From: Comamonas testosteroni
Lineage (GTDB): Bacteria > Pseudomonadota > Gammaproteobacteria > Burkholderiales > Burkholderiaceae_C
Assembly (NCBI GenBank): GCA_008727115.1
Contig: CP044131.1
Coordinates: 372,001-436,000 of the forward strand
Direction: 5' to 3'
DNA: 64,000 bases
Position numbers and translations under genes: made by a program. Below the pieces are notes generated by a model, which was not told the DNA's origin, made no database searches, and saw nothing but the letters and a program-made list of their open reading frames with translations. Positions 9,051 to 17,810 of this stretch are shown here, in pieces; position 1 is the stretch's first letter, and each line of letters begins with the position of its first letter.

Positions 9051-9884
9051 TTAACGCAGCAGAGACAGCACGCCTTGAGGCAGCTGATTGGCCTGGGCCA
9101 CCATGGCGGTACCGGCTTGCTGCAGGATCTGCGAACGGCTCAGGTTGGCAGTTTCAGAAGCGAAGTCCGCATCAGTGATACGCGATCGAGCAGCTGCCGT
9201 GTTTTCCGCTGCCACTTGCAGATTGCCGACCACGGCCTCGAAACGGTTTTGGGTAGCGCCCAGCATCGCACGCTCGCCATTGACCGTGTCCAGCGCAGTA
9301 TCGATATTGTCGATGACGGTTGCCAGCGCAGTTGCATCACCAGTAAGATCGCCACCGGTTACGTCTGTGATGTCCGCGAGGCCTGACAAATCTTTTGTTG
9401 TGACTGTTATGGAGTCGTTAGCGGTGGTATTTGCTCCTACTTGAAAAACAATCGCCCCGGCACCGGCACCTAGAATTTTCTTACCGTTGAAGTCCGCTCC
9501 CGCCAGAACGCGACCAATTTCCTCTCCCAGCGCTTGGTACTCAGCGTCCAGCGATGCCTTGTCCTTCGCATCATTTGTGCCGTTACGAGCCTGCACCGCC
9601 AATTCACGCATGCGCTGCATAGAGTCCGTCACCTTGGACAAAGCACCTTCGGCAGTCTGAGCCATCGAGATACCGTCATTGGCATTGCGCACGGCCACAT
9701 TCATACCGCGCACTTGAGCACCCATGCGCTCTGCAATAGCCAGACCAGCAGCATCGTCTTTAGCGCTGTTCACACGCAGGCCAGAAGACAGGCGCTGCAT
9801 GGAAGTAGACAGCGAAGATTGCGAAGCGCTCAGATTACGTTGAGCGTTGAGCGATTGCAGGTTGGTGTTGATGGTCATTGCCAT
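9051..9884 (-). CDS. fliC: Flagellin, copy 2
   Basis: 277-aa flagellin beginning [20 protein letters not shown]. It has the same conserved D0/D1 ends as copy 1 and an even shorter variable centre (about residues 120-190). GAGGAG lies 9 bases before ATG 9884; a second ATG two codons in is less likely. A sigma28 promoter about 160 bases upstream and a strong terminator downstream make it a single-gene unit. It is probably the main filament protein, but that is inferred from the promoter only. Confidence 0.95.
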   Translation of the reverse strand: MAMTINTNLQSLNAQRNLSASQSSLSTSMQRLSSGLRVNSAKDDAAGLAIAERMGAQVRGMNVAVRNANDGISMAQTAEGALSKVTDSMQRMRELAVQARNGTNDAKDKASLDAEYQALGEEIGRVLAGADFNGKKILGAGAGAIVFQVGANTTANDSITVTTKDLSGLADITDVTGGDLTGDATALATVIDNIDTALDTVNGERAMLGATQNRFEAVVGNLQVAAENTAAARSRITDADFASETANLSRSQILQQAGTAMVAQANQLPQGVLSLLR

Positions 9885-10045
9885 GATGAGAACTCCTCTG
9901 TGAGATCAAAACGTCGCCGCCACAGTGACCTGAACTTTCTCAGGGTGGGCGGCGGCGGCAGCCCAATCCAGCACCCCAGCCTGCAGTTCCTTGTGTTTGC
10001 TGCTGTGGCTCGCTGGTGACAGGGCTTTTTTCCCTGTTGAAGCTG

Positions 10046-10073
10046 TTATCGGCCCTCTGGCTCAGAAACTTTA
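10046..10073 (-). promoter_or_regulatory. Sigma28 promoter of flagellin copy 2
   Basis: Minus strand: TAAAGTTT and GCCGATAA, with 16 bases between TAAA and the -10 box (one more than the usual 15). The 5' untranslated region would be about 150 bases. Confidence 0.82.
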
Positions 10074-10359
10074 GGGCGTTCTGCAAATATTTTTCTGGAT
10101 GTAACGCTCGCCGGGAGATGCCCCGTTGGCAGTGCTGGAGCGCGCTGGCGTATCTCTGTGCAGGTAGGACAGAAATAAGCATGAATAAAAACAGGAGCTG
10201 GTAGCGCTGGTATTGGCTTGATTTCAGTGCAAAAACTATCTGAAGTTATTTGTTTACAGGCGCTGTCTGCTCCGATTTATTGCTTGTGGAATGAAGATTT
10301 CTGAGTTTGCTGGCATGTTTGCTGAGGCCTTCTTTTGTCTGTGCCAGTCAGAATTTCCC

Positions 10360-10386
10360 TACATAAGCGGCGTTAGCTGCCGATCT
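10360..10386 (+). promoter_or_regulatory. Sigma28-like promoter before motA
   Basis: TACA, 15 bases, GCCGATCT: three of four -35 bases and six of eight -10 bases match the sigma28 consensus with exact spacing. It lies 65 bases before motA. The remaining stretch 10074-10359 holds nothing I can identify. Confidence 0.55.
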
Positions 10387-10450
10387 ATCTCCCAAACGCC
10401 CATCTTTTTGTGCCTATGGGCGCGTGTCTGCCACCTCACAATCAGTCCCC

Positions 10451-11311
10451 ATGCTTGTTCTCATCGGTTATATCGTCGCCTTCGGCTGCATCTTCGGCAT
10501 GTATGTGCTGCACGGCGGCAGCGTGGGCGTTCTTGTCAAGGCGCTGCCGTTTGAGCTGGTGACCATTGGCGGAGGCGCACTGGGCGCTTTTATCGTGAGC
10601 AACCAGCCCAAGGTTCTCAAGGCGACGGCCAAGGCGATTCCGGCGGCGCTCAAGCCTTCGCGCTATACCAAGGCACGTTATATGGAGGTGATGGCACTTC
10701 TGTATGAGTTGTTGCAAAAGGCTCGCAAAGAGGGCCTGATGTCGATTGAGGCCGATGTGGAAGAGCCCCAGTCATCGACGGTGTTTCAGAACTACCCCGC
10801 CTTGCTGGCAGATCACCATGTAATGGAGTTCTTGACCGACTATCTGCGCATGATGGTTTCGGGGAATCTGAACTCGCACGAAATTGAAGCGCTGATGGAC
10901 AGCGAAATTGAAGCCCACCATGCCGAGGCCCATGGCCCGGTGATGGCATTGAACAGGCTGGCAGGCGCTTTGCCAGCCTTCGGCATTATTGCGGCCGTGC
11001 TGGGCGTGGTGAACACCATGGCCTTTGTGGGCCAGCCCCCTGCGGTGCTGGGCGGCATGATTGCTTCCGCGCTGGTGGGAACCTTCCTGGGTATTTTGCT
11101 GGCCTATGCACTGGTGGAGCCCATGGCGGCGCTGCTGGAGCAGCGGGCGCAGGATGCAGCCAAGGAGCTGGAATGTATCAAGGCCACCTTGCTGGCCAGC
11201 ATGCAGGGCTACAACCCGGGCACGGCCATCGAGTTTGGCCGCAAGGTGCTGTTCTCGACCGAGCGCCCCGGCTTTCTGGAACTGGAAGCCCACGTCAAGG
11301 GAAAGAAATGA
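10451..11311 (+). CDS. motA: Flagellar motor stator protein MotA
   Basis: 286-aa inner-membrane stator subunit that with MotB forms the proton channel. It starts MLVLIGYIVAFGCIFGMYVL, which aligns with E. coli MLILLGYLVV; an upstream GTG at 10424 would add nine unlike residues. Four membrane segments are visible, the last two around residues 170-220 (LAGALPAFGIIAAVLGVVNT and GTFLGILLAYALVEPMA). The cytoplasmic loop between segments 2 and 3 holds the charged motor-interaction region. MotB follows after 27 bases. Confidence 0.96.
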   Translation: MLVLIGYIVAFGCIFGMYVLHGGSVGVLVKALPFELVTIGGGALGAFIVSNQPKVLKATAKAIPAALKPSRYTKARYMEVMALLYELLQKARKEGLMSIEADVEEPQSSTVFQNYPALLADHHVMEFLTDYLRMMVSGNLNSHEIEALMDSEIEAHHAEAHGPVMALNRLAGALPAFGIIAAVLGVVNTMAFVGQPPAVLGGMIASALVGTFLGILLAYALVEPMAALLEQRAQDAAKELECIKATLLASMQGYNPGTAIEFGRKVLFSTERPGFLELEAHVKGKK

Positions 11312-11338
11312 TGCAAGAGATGCACGTGGAGCACTCTC

Positions 11339-12400
11339 ATGGCTGACAAGAAACTGCAGCCTATCATCATCAAGCGCGTTAAAAAGGTGGCACCTGCCCA
11401 CCATGGTGGCGCCTGGAAGATTGCCTATGCCGACTTTGTGACGGCGATGATGGCTTTCTTCTTGCTGATGTGGTTGCTGGGCTCTACCGCTCAGGGCGAG
11501 CTTCAGGGTATCGCGGCCTATTTCAATTCGCCGCTCAAGGTGGCCATGTCGGGTGGCAGTGGTGCAGGCAATAGCTCCAGCATCGTGCCAGGCGGCGGTA
11601 ATGACTTGAGCAAGGTGCACGGTCAGGTGCGCCGCTCTGAAGCGGAAGACAATGCCAATCGCCGCTCCAGCCAGGCCATGGGGCGGGCGGAGGAGTCCAG
11701 GCGCGATGCGCAGCGGCTGCATGCGCTCAAGGCCAAGGTGGACAGCATGATTGCCAGCAATGCGAGGCTGAACGAGTTTCGCTCGCAGATCCGCACCGAG
11801 ATCACGCACGACGGCTTGATGATTCAGATTGTGGACGAACAAAACCGGCCCATGTTTGATAGCGGTAGTGCCCTGGTCAAGCCTTATATGCGCGATATCC
11901 TGCGTGAAATTGGGGCGGCGATGGGCAATGCGGAAAACCGTATCAGCCTCTCCGGCCACACCGATGCGGCTCCCTATGGCAATGCCGACCGTGGCTACAG
12001 CAACTGGGAGTTGTCCGCCGACCGGGCCAATGCCTCGCGCCGCGAACTGGTGACTGCCGGCATGCCGCTGGACAAGCTGGCGCGCGTGGTGGGCATGGCC
12101 AGCAGCGATCCTTTGCTGCCGCAGGAACCGCGTGCCGCACAGAACCGACGCATCACGATTACCGTGCTGACCAAGGAGGCGGAGCGCCGTGTGCTGGGCC
12201 TGGATAAGGATCAGGACGAAGAGCAGGCCTCCAGTGGCGAGGCCGCCGTCAGCAGTATTCAGCAGCCTTCGTCGCGACGCGTCGCGACAGGCTCTATCGA
12301 TAGTCAGTCTCTGGGGCCTAAAGAGGAGTTTGTTGTAACAAACCCTGAAGTCGCTACCGGGGCTGCTGAAAAGCCCGACAATGCAGCTCCAATGCCATGA
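11339..12400 (+). CDS. motB: Flagellar motor stator protein MotB
   Basis: 353 aa. A basic cytoplasmic N-terminus is followed by one membrane helix (about residues 28-48) carrying the proton-binding Asp32 in YADFVTAMMAFFL. The C-terminal half is an OmpA-type peptidoglycan-binding domain (LSGHTDAAPYGNADRG, NWELSADRANASRREL). The last 60 residues form a low-complexity tail. A ribosome site with GGAG precedes ATG 11339. It works as the wall-anchored partner of MotA. Confidence 0.96.
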   Translation: MADKKLQPIIIKRVKKVAPAHHGGAWKIAYADFVTAMMAFFLLMWLLGSTAQGELQGIAAYFNSPLKVAMSGGSGAGNSSSIVPGGGNDLSKVHGQVRRSEAEDNANRRSSQAMGRAEESRRDAQRLHALKAKVDSMIASNARLNEFRSQIRTEITHDGLMIQIVDEQNRPMFDSGSALVKPYMRDILREIGAAMGNAENRISLSGHTDAAPYGNADRGYSNWELSADRANASRRELVTAGMPLDKLARVVGMASSDPLLPQEPRAAQNRRITITVLTKEAERRVLGLDKDQDEEQASSGEAAVSSIQQPSSRRVATGSIDSQSLGPKEEFVVTNPEVATGAAEKPDNAAPMP

Positions 12401-12471
12401 GGTTGACAAATTGTTACCATCACGGCTGAAAATCTGTTCTCTCGCACCTATTTCGACCGAAAGGGCCTCTC

Positions 12472-12858
12472 GTGGCTAATGCCCTGCGTTTTTTGATTGT
12501 TGATGACTTCTCCACCATGCGCCGCATCGTGCGCAATCTGCTCAAGGAGAGTGGCTTTGCCGATGCCGATGAGGCGGAAGATGGTGTAGTTGCCCTTAAC
12601 AAGCTGCGTGCCAGCAAGTTCGACTTTGTGGTGACGGACATCAATATGCCGAACATGAACGGCTTTCAGCTGCTGACAGAGATCAAGCAGGATGAAAAGC
12701 TCAAGCATCTGCCGGTGCTGATGGTGACGGCTGAAGCCCGCAAGGAAGACATCGTGGCGGCGGCCCAGGGCGGTGCTGCTGGCTACATCGTCAAGCCCTT
12801 CACCAAGGCCACGCTGGAAGAGAAGGTCAACCTCATCATCAAGAAGCTTGATCTCTAA
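12472..12858 (+). CDS. cheY: Chemotaxis response regulator CheY (first copy)
   Basis: 128-aa single-domain receiver that, when phosphorylated by CheA, binds FliM and reverses the motor. Seen: the acid pair D11 D12, phospho-acceptor D56 in VVTDINMP, and the KPF motif near residue 108. The start is [23 protein letters not shown] aligns with the E. coli start, so no earlier start is needed. It lies in motA-motB-cheY-cheZ order, three bases before cheZ. Confidence 0.95.
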   Translation: MANALRFLIVDDFSTMRRIVRNLLKESGFADADEAEDGVVALNKLRASKFDFVVTDINMPNMNGFQLLTEIKQDEKLKHLPVLMVTAEARKEDIVAAAQGGAAGYIVKPFTKATLEEKVNLIIKKLDL

Positions 12859-12861
12859 GCC

Positions 12862-13482
12862 ATGAGCAGCCAGCAGGCTCCCGCCAACGTCCATTACAAG
12901 ATTGGCGTGCTGACACGCCAGCTGCATAACTCGCTCAACGAGCTGGGCTATGCAGATCGCTTGCGTGGCAGCGCTGGGGAGTTGCCAGACGCGCAAAGCC
13001 GGCTCTCTTATATCGCTCGCCTGACGGGAGAAGCTGCGAACAAGGTGCTGGGTCAGGTTGAAGTGACGCAAAGTCAGCAAGACACTCTGGCCGAGCGCAC
13101 GCGCTCCATGCGTGCTGAACTGATCAAGGACCCCGTGGCTGCTGTGGCCAAAGGGGCTGTGATGAATTACCTGCAGGCAGTGGAAGAGGGTACGCAGCAG
13201 ACCAGCAGCCATCTGACCGAAATCATGATGGCGCAGGACTTTCACGATCTGACGGGGCAGGTGATTGCCCGTGTGGTGGCTTTGGCCGCTGATCTGGAGT
13301 CGCAATTGCTGGAGCTGCTGATTCAGACCTCTCCAGATCCTGATGAAGGCGAGCAGCCATTGGCTGTCACAGAGGCAGTGCAGCCCAAGCTGGCCGGACC
13401 GGTGGTCGATCCGGAAAACACGGCCGATGTGGTGACCTCGCAATCCCAGGTTGATGATCTGCTGGCTAGTCTTGGTTTCTAA
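12862..13482 (+). CDS. cheZ: CheY-P phosphatase CheZ
   Basis: 206 aa. The catalytic helix reads MAQDFHDLTGQVIARV, with the acid and glutamine of the D-x3-Q pair at D129 and Q133. The C-terminal CheY-binding peptide is QVDDLLASLGF. CheZ removes phosphate from CheY-P and so ends the tumble signal. Placement right after cheY fits. Confidence 0.95.
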   Translation: MSSQQAPANVHYKIGVLTRQLHNSLNELGYADRLRGSAGELPDAQSRLSYIARLTGEAANKVLGQVEVTQSQQDTLAERTRSMRAELIKDPVAAVAKGAVMNYLQAVEEGTQQTSSHLTEIMMAQDFHDLTGQVIARVVALAADLESQLLELLIQTSPDPDEGEQPLAVTEAVQPKLAGPVVDPENTADVVTSQSQVDDLLASLGF

Positions 13483-13484
13483 AA

Positions 13485-13522
13485 CAATAGCTGCAAGCGC
13501 TTGATGCATAAGCGCTAGAGCC
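13485..13522 (+). repeat. Element A, best-preserved copy
   Basis: CAATAGCTGC then AGCGCTT-GATGCAT-AAGCGCT, a perfect 7-bp palindrome, then AGAGCC. It begins three bases after the cheZ stop and is followed at once by a terminator. Confidence 0.7.
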
Positions 13523-13524
13523 AT

Positions 13525-13557
13525 AAAAAGCCTGATTTTTATGAATCAGGCTTTTTT
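13525..13557 (+). terminator. Terminator of motAB-cheYZ
   Basis: AAAAAGCCTGATT (13525-13537) pairs with AATCAGGCTTTTT (13544-13556), with further T residues behind it: a strong intrinsic terminator. Confidence 0.9.
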
Positions 13558-13585
13558 TATTGGCTACTGAGAATGGGTGAGATGC

Positions 13586-13617
13586 AAAAAGCCCGCATGT
13601 CATCACAACATGCGGGC
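13586..13617 (-). terminator. Terminator of fliE
   Basis: GCCCGCATGT (13591-13600) pairs with ACATGCGGGC (13608-13617). On the minus strand the stem is followed by TTTTT. It lies 50 bases past the fliE stop. Confidence 0.85.
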
Positions 13618-13666
13618 AAGCCTTGGAGGGCAATCTGTCTCTTGAGCTGTGCAGCTTGGAGCGCGA

Positions 13667-13975
13667 TCACACCTGCATGTTCATGACATCGGAGTAGGCC
13701 TGAACCAAGCGGTTGCGCACGTGGAGCGTGGCCTGAAAGCCGATCTGCGCCTTTTGCATGGCCACCATGGTTTGTTCCAGACTGACCGCGGGATTTTCCA
13801 GCTGCACTTCGCGCTGCAGCTGACCTGAGTGGTTCTGCGCTGCGCTTACCGACTGCAATGCGCTTTGCAGAGCCTGACCAAAGCCCCCGGCCACGGGAGA
13901 GGCACCGGCAGAGCCTACCTTGGTGAGCTGGCTGCCCAGCTGGGCGGGATTGAGGGCAGGGATTTTCAGGTCCAT
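13667..13975 (-). CDS. fliE: Flagellar hook-basal body junction protein FliE
   Basis: 102-aa basal-body protein linking the MS ring to the rod; one of the first export substrates. The C-terminal part is typical: PAVSLEQTMVAMQKAQIGFQ and RNRLVQAYSDVMNMQV. The start at 13975 gives MDLKIPALNPAQLG; longer starts add an unlike 43-residue leader. It is transcribed away from fliF; the 172 bases between the two must hold both promoters, but no consensus box was recognised there. Confidence 0.93.
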   Translation of the reverse strand: MDLKIPALNPAQLGSQLTKVGSAGASPVAGGFGQALQSALQSVSAAQNHSGQLQREVQLENPAVSLEQTMVAMQKAQIGFQATLHVRNRLVQAYSDVMNMQV

Positions 13976-14147
13976 ATAGTGATCCAACTGACTTGGTGAG
14001 TTGTAGGGATCGTAGGTTTTTCGCGGCAGCGCAGACGGGCAATAAGTGGGTGAATCGGCGCGCTTATCGGGGGAACGCCATGCGCAGGAGTCCGAATAAT
14101 CCACTGGACGCTAGACCTCGTGTGGGGTCTGACACCATGGAACCAAG

Positions 14148-15857
14148 ATGTCTGCTGTAGCCGAAGTACCTGCCCCCAATGCCATGCCTGGCGCTGCCTA
14201 TGCGCCGCGCCCTGCGCTTGCGCAGCGCTGGAATGCGCTCGACCGCAGTCAACGCCTTCGCTGGGGCGCTCTGGCGGCGCTGGTGGCAGTGGGCTTGATT
14301 GCAGCAGCGGTGTTCTACCGCCAGCCGGATTACAAGCTGCTGTTCTCCAATGTCAGCGACAAGGATGGCGGTGCCATCGTGGCGCAGCTGACGCAGATGA
14401 ACGTGCCCTACAAATACAGCGAGGGAGGCGGTGCCATCCTGATTCCAGCAGACCGCGTGCACGATGTGCGCCTGAAGCTGGCCACACAAGGCCTGCCCAA
14501 AGGCTCGGTCACGGGCTTTGAACTGATGGAAAACAGCAAGTTCGGCATTACCCAGTTTCAGGAGCGCTTGAATTTTCAGCGTGGCCTGGAGGGCGAGCTG
14601 ACCCGCTCCATCCTGGCCCTCAATGCCGTGCAAAGTGCACGTGTGCACCTGGCGCTGCCCAATCAGAACGGTTTTTTCCGCGAGCAGCAAAAGCCTTCGG
14701 CCTCCGTGCTGCTGAGCCTGCATCCAGGGCGCATGCTGGACCGTGCGCAGATTGCGGGCATCGTGCACCTGGTGGCATCGAGCGTGCCGGAGATGGACCC
14801 TGCGGCAGTCAGCGTGCTGGATGACTCGGGCAAGCTGCTGTCGCAGTCGCCCGACGGCAATGCGGGTGGTGTGGACATGCAGCAATTTCTCTATACCCAG
14901 CAGGTAGAGCAGCAGTATGTGCGCCGCATTCTGGACATTCTGGAGCCCGTGGTTGGCAAGAACAATGTGAAGGCCCAGGTCTCCGCTGAGCTGGATTTCA
15001 GCCAGACGGAATCGACCTCCGAACAGCATCGCCCCAACCAGTCGGCGGAAGGCGGCGCCATTCGTAGCCAGCAGGTCATGGAAAGCAATGCGGAAAAAGC
15101 GCTTGTTCCTCCCACTGGAGTGCCGGGTGCCACCAGCAATCAGCCGCCGCAGAACGCCACTGCCCCCATCAATGGCGCCAACCCCGCTCCCCAGGCCGCA
15201 GACGGTGGTCAGGAACGTAATTCCCAGGGTAGCAAGCGTGAGTCCATTACCAATTACGAAGTAGATAAAACAGTCAAGGTGACGCGCGGCAGCACAGGAG
15301 CCATCAAGCGCCTGACGGCGGCCGTGGTGGTCAATGCTCCGATGGCTGCGCCTGCCGGAACGGATGCCGCTACAGCGGCCACGGCGGCGGCGGTCAGCTC
15401 TGGCCTGCGGCCGATGACGGCGCAGCAGCAAGAGCAGTTGCTGATGCTGGTGCGTGAGACCGTAGGCTATAGCGCCGATCGTGGTGACTCGGTGAATCTG
15501 GTCAGTGCACCGTTCATGGAAAGCGATGCAGCTCCTGCCGACCTGCCGGCCTGGAAAGACCCGGAAATTCAGGCCATGGCCAAGAACCTGGGTGTGCCCA
15601 TTGCGCTGGCGGTGTTTGGTGCGCTGGTGCTGCTGGGCTTGGTACGCCCCTTGCTGAAGGCGCGCAAGAGTGCTCCCGGTGCACAGCTCAATGCGATTGA
15701 AGGCGAGGCGCTGGATAGGCCTGCCTTGCCCGCTCCCGTCACCGAACTGTCTCCCACCAAGGAGCAGGAACGACTGGATCAAGCCCGCCACCTGGCCAAG
15801 CAGAACCCGATTGCCGTGGCGAACATCGTCAAGACATGGATTAACGGAGAGGGGTGA
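14148..15857 (+). CDS. fliF: Flagellar MS-ring protein FliF
   Basis: 569 aa. It builds the membrane ring that seats the export gate and the FliG rotor ring. Two membrane helices bracket a large periplasmic part: about residues 43-62 (LAALVAVGLIAAAVFY) and about 480-505 (VPIALAVFGALVLLGLV). The YscJ-type domain includes the GFELMENSKFGITQFQE stretch. A Gln/Asn/Ala-rich stretch lies at about 325-365. The C-terminus (IVKTWI) is the FliG-binding tail. The stop codon lies inside a hairpin formed by the following repeat. Confidence 0.96.
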   Translation: MSAVAEVPAPNAMPGAAYAPRPALAQRWNALDRSQRLRWGALAALVAVGLIAAAVFYRQPDYKLLFSNVSDKDGGAIVAQLTQMNVPYKYSEGGGAILIPADRVHDVRLKLATQGLPKGSVTGFELMENSKFGITQFQERLNFQRGLEGELTRSILALNAVQSARVHLALPNQNGFFREQQKPSASVLLSLHPGRMLDRAQIAGIVHLVASSVPEMDPAAVSVLDDSGKLLSQSPDGNAGGVDMQQFLYTQQVEQQYVRRILDILEPVVGKNNVKAQVSAELDFSQTESTSEQHRPNQSAEGGAIRSQQVMESNAEKALVPPTGVPGATSNQPPQNATAPINGANPAPQAADGGQERNSQGSKRESITNYEVDKTVKVTRGSTGAIKRLTAAVVVNAPMAAPAGTDAATAATAAAVSSGLRPMTAQQQEQLLMLVRETVGYSADRGDSVNLVSAPFMESDAAPADLPAWKDPEIQAMAKNLGVPIALAVFGALVLLGLVRPLLKARKSAPGAQLNAIEGEALDRPALPAPVTELSPTKEQERLDQARHLAKQNPIAVANIVKTWINGEG

Positions 15858-15968
15858 CGAAGTCACCCCCTGAGGCGCGTTGCGCCTTCCCCCTCTCTCG
15901 CTTTGCGGGAGGGGGACGATGCCTTCGCTGCAGGGCGGCCTTTGCTCGGCATCCCTGGCGTGGTGTAG
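15856..15968 (+). repeat. Element B copy 1 (between fliF and fliG)
   Basis: CCCCCTGAGGCGC, then short GC-rich hairpins, a CCCCCTCTCT...GGGAGGGGG stem, GACGATGCCTTCGCTGC and GGCGGCC..., ending CTGGCGTGG. It opens with GGGGTGA/TCACCCC, which includes the fliF stop codon. Related copies lie at 24436, 24871 and (minus strand) 25862. Confidence 0.75.
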
Positions 15969-15994
15969 CTGATAACTAGTAGAGAGTTTTGAAT

Positions 15995-16990
15995 ATGGAC
16001 GATAGAGGTCTGAACGACGCTGCCATCTTGCTGGTCTCCCTCGGTGAGGAAGAGGCGGCCGAGGTGTTCAAGCACCTCACGCCCAAGGAAGTGCAGAAGC
16101 TGGGTGAGACGATTGCCCGCATGCGCGGTGTGACGCGGGAGAAGGTCGATTTTGTGATTGACCGCTTCACCAATGACGCGGCCGCGCAGAGTCTGCTGGT
16201 GGACGATGCCGGTGACTATGTGCGCTCGGTCTTGAAGCGTGCCTTGGGCGATGACAAGGCGGCGCTGCTGATTGACCGCATCATGCAGGGCGGAGATATC
16301 TCGGGCATTGAGAGCCTGAAGTGGATGGATCCGCTGTCGGTGGCCGAGCTGCTGCGTGGCGAGCATCCGCAGATCGTGGCGGCCATCTTGGTGCATCTGG
16401 AGTACGAGCAGGCGGCTGCCGTGATGATGCAGTTTCCCGAGCGTTTTCGCAGTGAGGTCATGCTGCGCGTGGCCACGCTGGAGGGTATTCAGCCCACGGC
16501 TCTCAAGGACTTGAACGAGGTGTTGTTCAAGGTGCTGGCGGGTGGTGACAAGGTGCGCAAGACCTCGCTGGGCGGTGTCAAGACGGCCGCCGAAATGCTC
16601 AACCAGATGGGCGGCAATGCCGATGTGGCGGTGCTGGACTCCATTCGCAACTACGACCCCGAGCTGGCGCAGAAGATCATGGACAAGATGTTTGTCTTCG
16701 ACGATCTGGTCAAGCTCGACGACCGCTCGGTGCAGCTGGTGCTGCGCGAGGTGGTGTCCGAGACGCTGATCGTGGCGCTCAAGGGTGGCTCCATGGAAGT
16801 ACGCGACAAGATTCTGGCCAATATGTCCATGCGTGCCGCCGAGTCGCTGCGCGAAGACCTGGAAGGCCGTGGTCCCATGCGCCTGTCCGAAGTGGAAGCC
16901 CAGCAAAAGGAAATCCTCAAGGTCGTGCGCCGTCTGGTCGAAGAAGGTCAGGTGACCATCAGCAGCGGTGCGGAGGACAGCTATGTCTAA
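15995..16990 (+). CDS. fliG: Flagellar rotor/switch protein FliG
   Basis: 331-aa rotor protein at the MS ring that meets MotA and passes torque. Seen: N-terminal LNDAAILLVSLGEEEAAEVF, middle GEHPQIVAAILVHLE with the EHPQ motif, and C-terminal MFVFDDLVKLDDRSVQLVLR with the charged torque helix. ATG 15995 is used; TTG 15989 would add two residues. It overlaps fliH by eight bases. Confidence 0.96.
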   Translation: MDDRGLNDAAILLVSLGEEEAAEVFKHLTPKEVQKLGETIARMRGVTREKVDFVIDRFTNDAAAQSLLVDDAGDYVRSVLKRALGDDKAALLIDRIMQGGDISGIESLKWMDPLSVAELLRGEHPQIVAAILVHLEYEQAAAVMMQFPERFRSEVMLRVATLEGIQPTALKDLNEVLFKVLAGGDKVRKTSLGGVKTAAEMLNQMGGNADVAVLDSIRNYDPELAQKIMDKMFVFDDLVKLDDRSVQLVLREVVSETLIVALKGGSMEVRDKILANMSMRAAESLREDLEGRGPMRLSEVEAQQKEILKVVRRLVEEGQVTISSGAEDSYV

Positions 16991-17810
16991 CGGCCAGCCA
17001 TTGCGCACGCATTCACGGTTCATCCCTCAGGAAGAGATTGATGACAGCAGGGTCGTGCAGTGGCGCTTTGGTGCTGTGAACTCCCATGGCAGCGGTGTTT
17101 TTGCGCCTGCACAGCCAGCCGCTTTCATTCCGGCCGGATCTGAACAGTTCAACGGTTTTTCGCCATCGCTGGCACATCAGCCCGCTCCTCAGCCAGAGGT
17201 GGTGGATGAGTCATCGCAAGAGTCAGAGGCGCCCGCATTTGATGAAGCCCAGCTGCAGCAGATGCTGGATCAGGCCCGCGCAGAAGGTCATGCCCAAGGT
17301 CTGGCAGAGGGGCGCTCACAGACGCAGCAGCAATGGCAGCAGCGTCTGGACGACCATATCAACGGCGCAGGCCGCGAGAGCGTGCAGCGCGTGGATCAGG
17401 TGCTGCAGTCGCTGGACGAAAACTTCAAGCAGATGCAATCCGACATGGCGCAGGAGCTGCTGAATCTGGCCTGCGATATTGCACGCCAGGTGGTGCGCCA
17501 GGAACTGCGCAGCCAGCCCCAGGCCTTGCTGCCCGTGATTCGTGAAGCACTGGACATGCTGGTCGACGAAAGTCGCCCCGTCACCGTGCGCCTGAATCCT
17601 GCGGATTTCGAAGTGCTGGACCAGCCTTTGCGGGATGAGCATGGCGCGCACAGCCGTATTCAGTGGGTGGGCGATGCCGCGATTGCTGCGGGTGATGTGA
17701 AGGTCGAATCCGGCGGTGCTGAAATCGACGGTGGCCTGGACAAGCGCTGGCGCCGCGCCGTGGCCGCGCTGGGCCTGGTCTCTACCTGGTATGACGGGGA
17801 CAAGGCATGA
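16983..17810 (+). CDS. fliH: Flagellar export stator FliH
   Basis: 275 aa. It binds and restrains the FliI ATPase and links it to the C-ring protein FliN. The central part holds [14 protein letters not shown], the AxxxG-type repeats typical of FliH, and the C-terminal part ([18 protein letters not shown]...) resembles the V/F-ATPase E/delta stalk. A stretch (about 30-90) rich in Pro, Ala and Glu is variable. The start ATG 16983 overlaps the fliG end. Confidence 0.92.
   Translation: MSNGQPLRTHSRFIPQEEIDDSRVVQWRFGAVNSHGSGVFAPAQPAAFIPAGSEQFNGFSPSLAHQPAPQPEVVDESSQESEAPAFDEAQLQQMLDQARAEGHAQGLAEGRSQTQQQWQQRLDDHINGAGRESVQRVDQVLQSLDENFKQMQSDMAQELLNLACDIARQVVRQELRSQPQALLPVIREALDMLVDESRPVTVRLNPADFEVLDQPLRDEHGAHSRIQWVGDAAIAAGDVKVESGGAEIDGGLDKRWRRAVAALGLVSTWYDGDKA

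Noticed and set aside
9885-10450. Possible small gene in the flagellin-motA gap (62-aa frame at 10016)
   Set aside because: It overlaps the sigma28 promoter, has a GTG start without ribosome site and no recognisable sequence.
14064-15866. 600-aa minus-strand frame opposite fliF; likewise 591 aa at 1977-3752, 545 aa at 10772-12409, 620 aa at 57900-59762 and 446 aa at 55627-56967
   Set aside because: Each mirrors a well-identified plus-strand gene, is rich in His/Gln/Arg/Leu as expected from reversed GC-rich codons, and shows no family motif.
15858-15994. Element B copies as intrinsic terminators
   Set aside because: Stems are present but no U-tract follows, and they lie within operons whose downstream genes (fliG, fliQ, fliR) need read-through.
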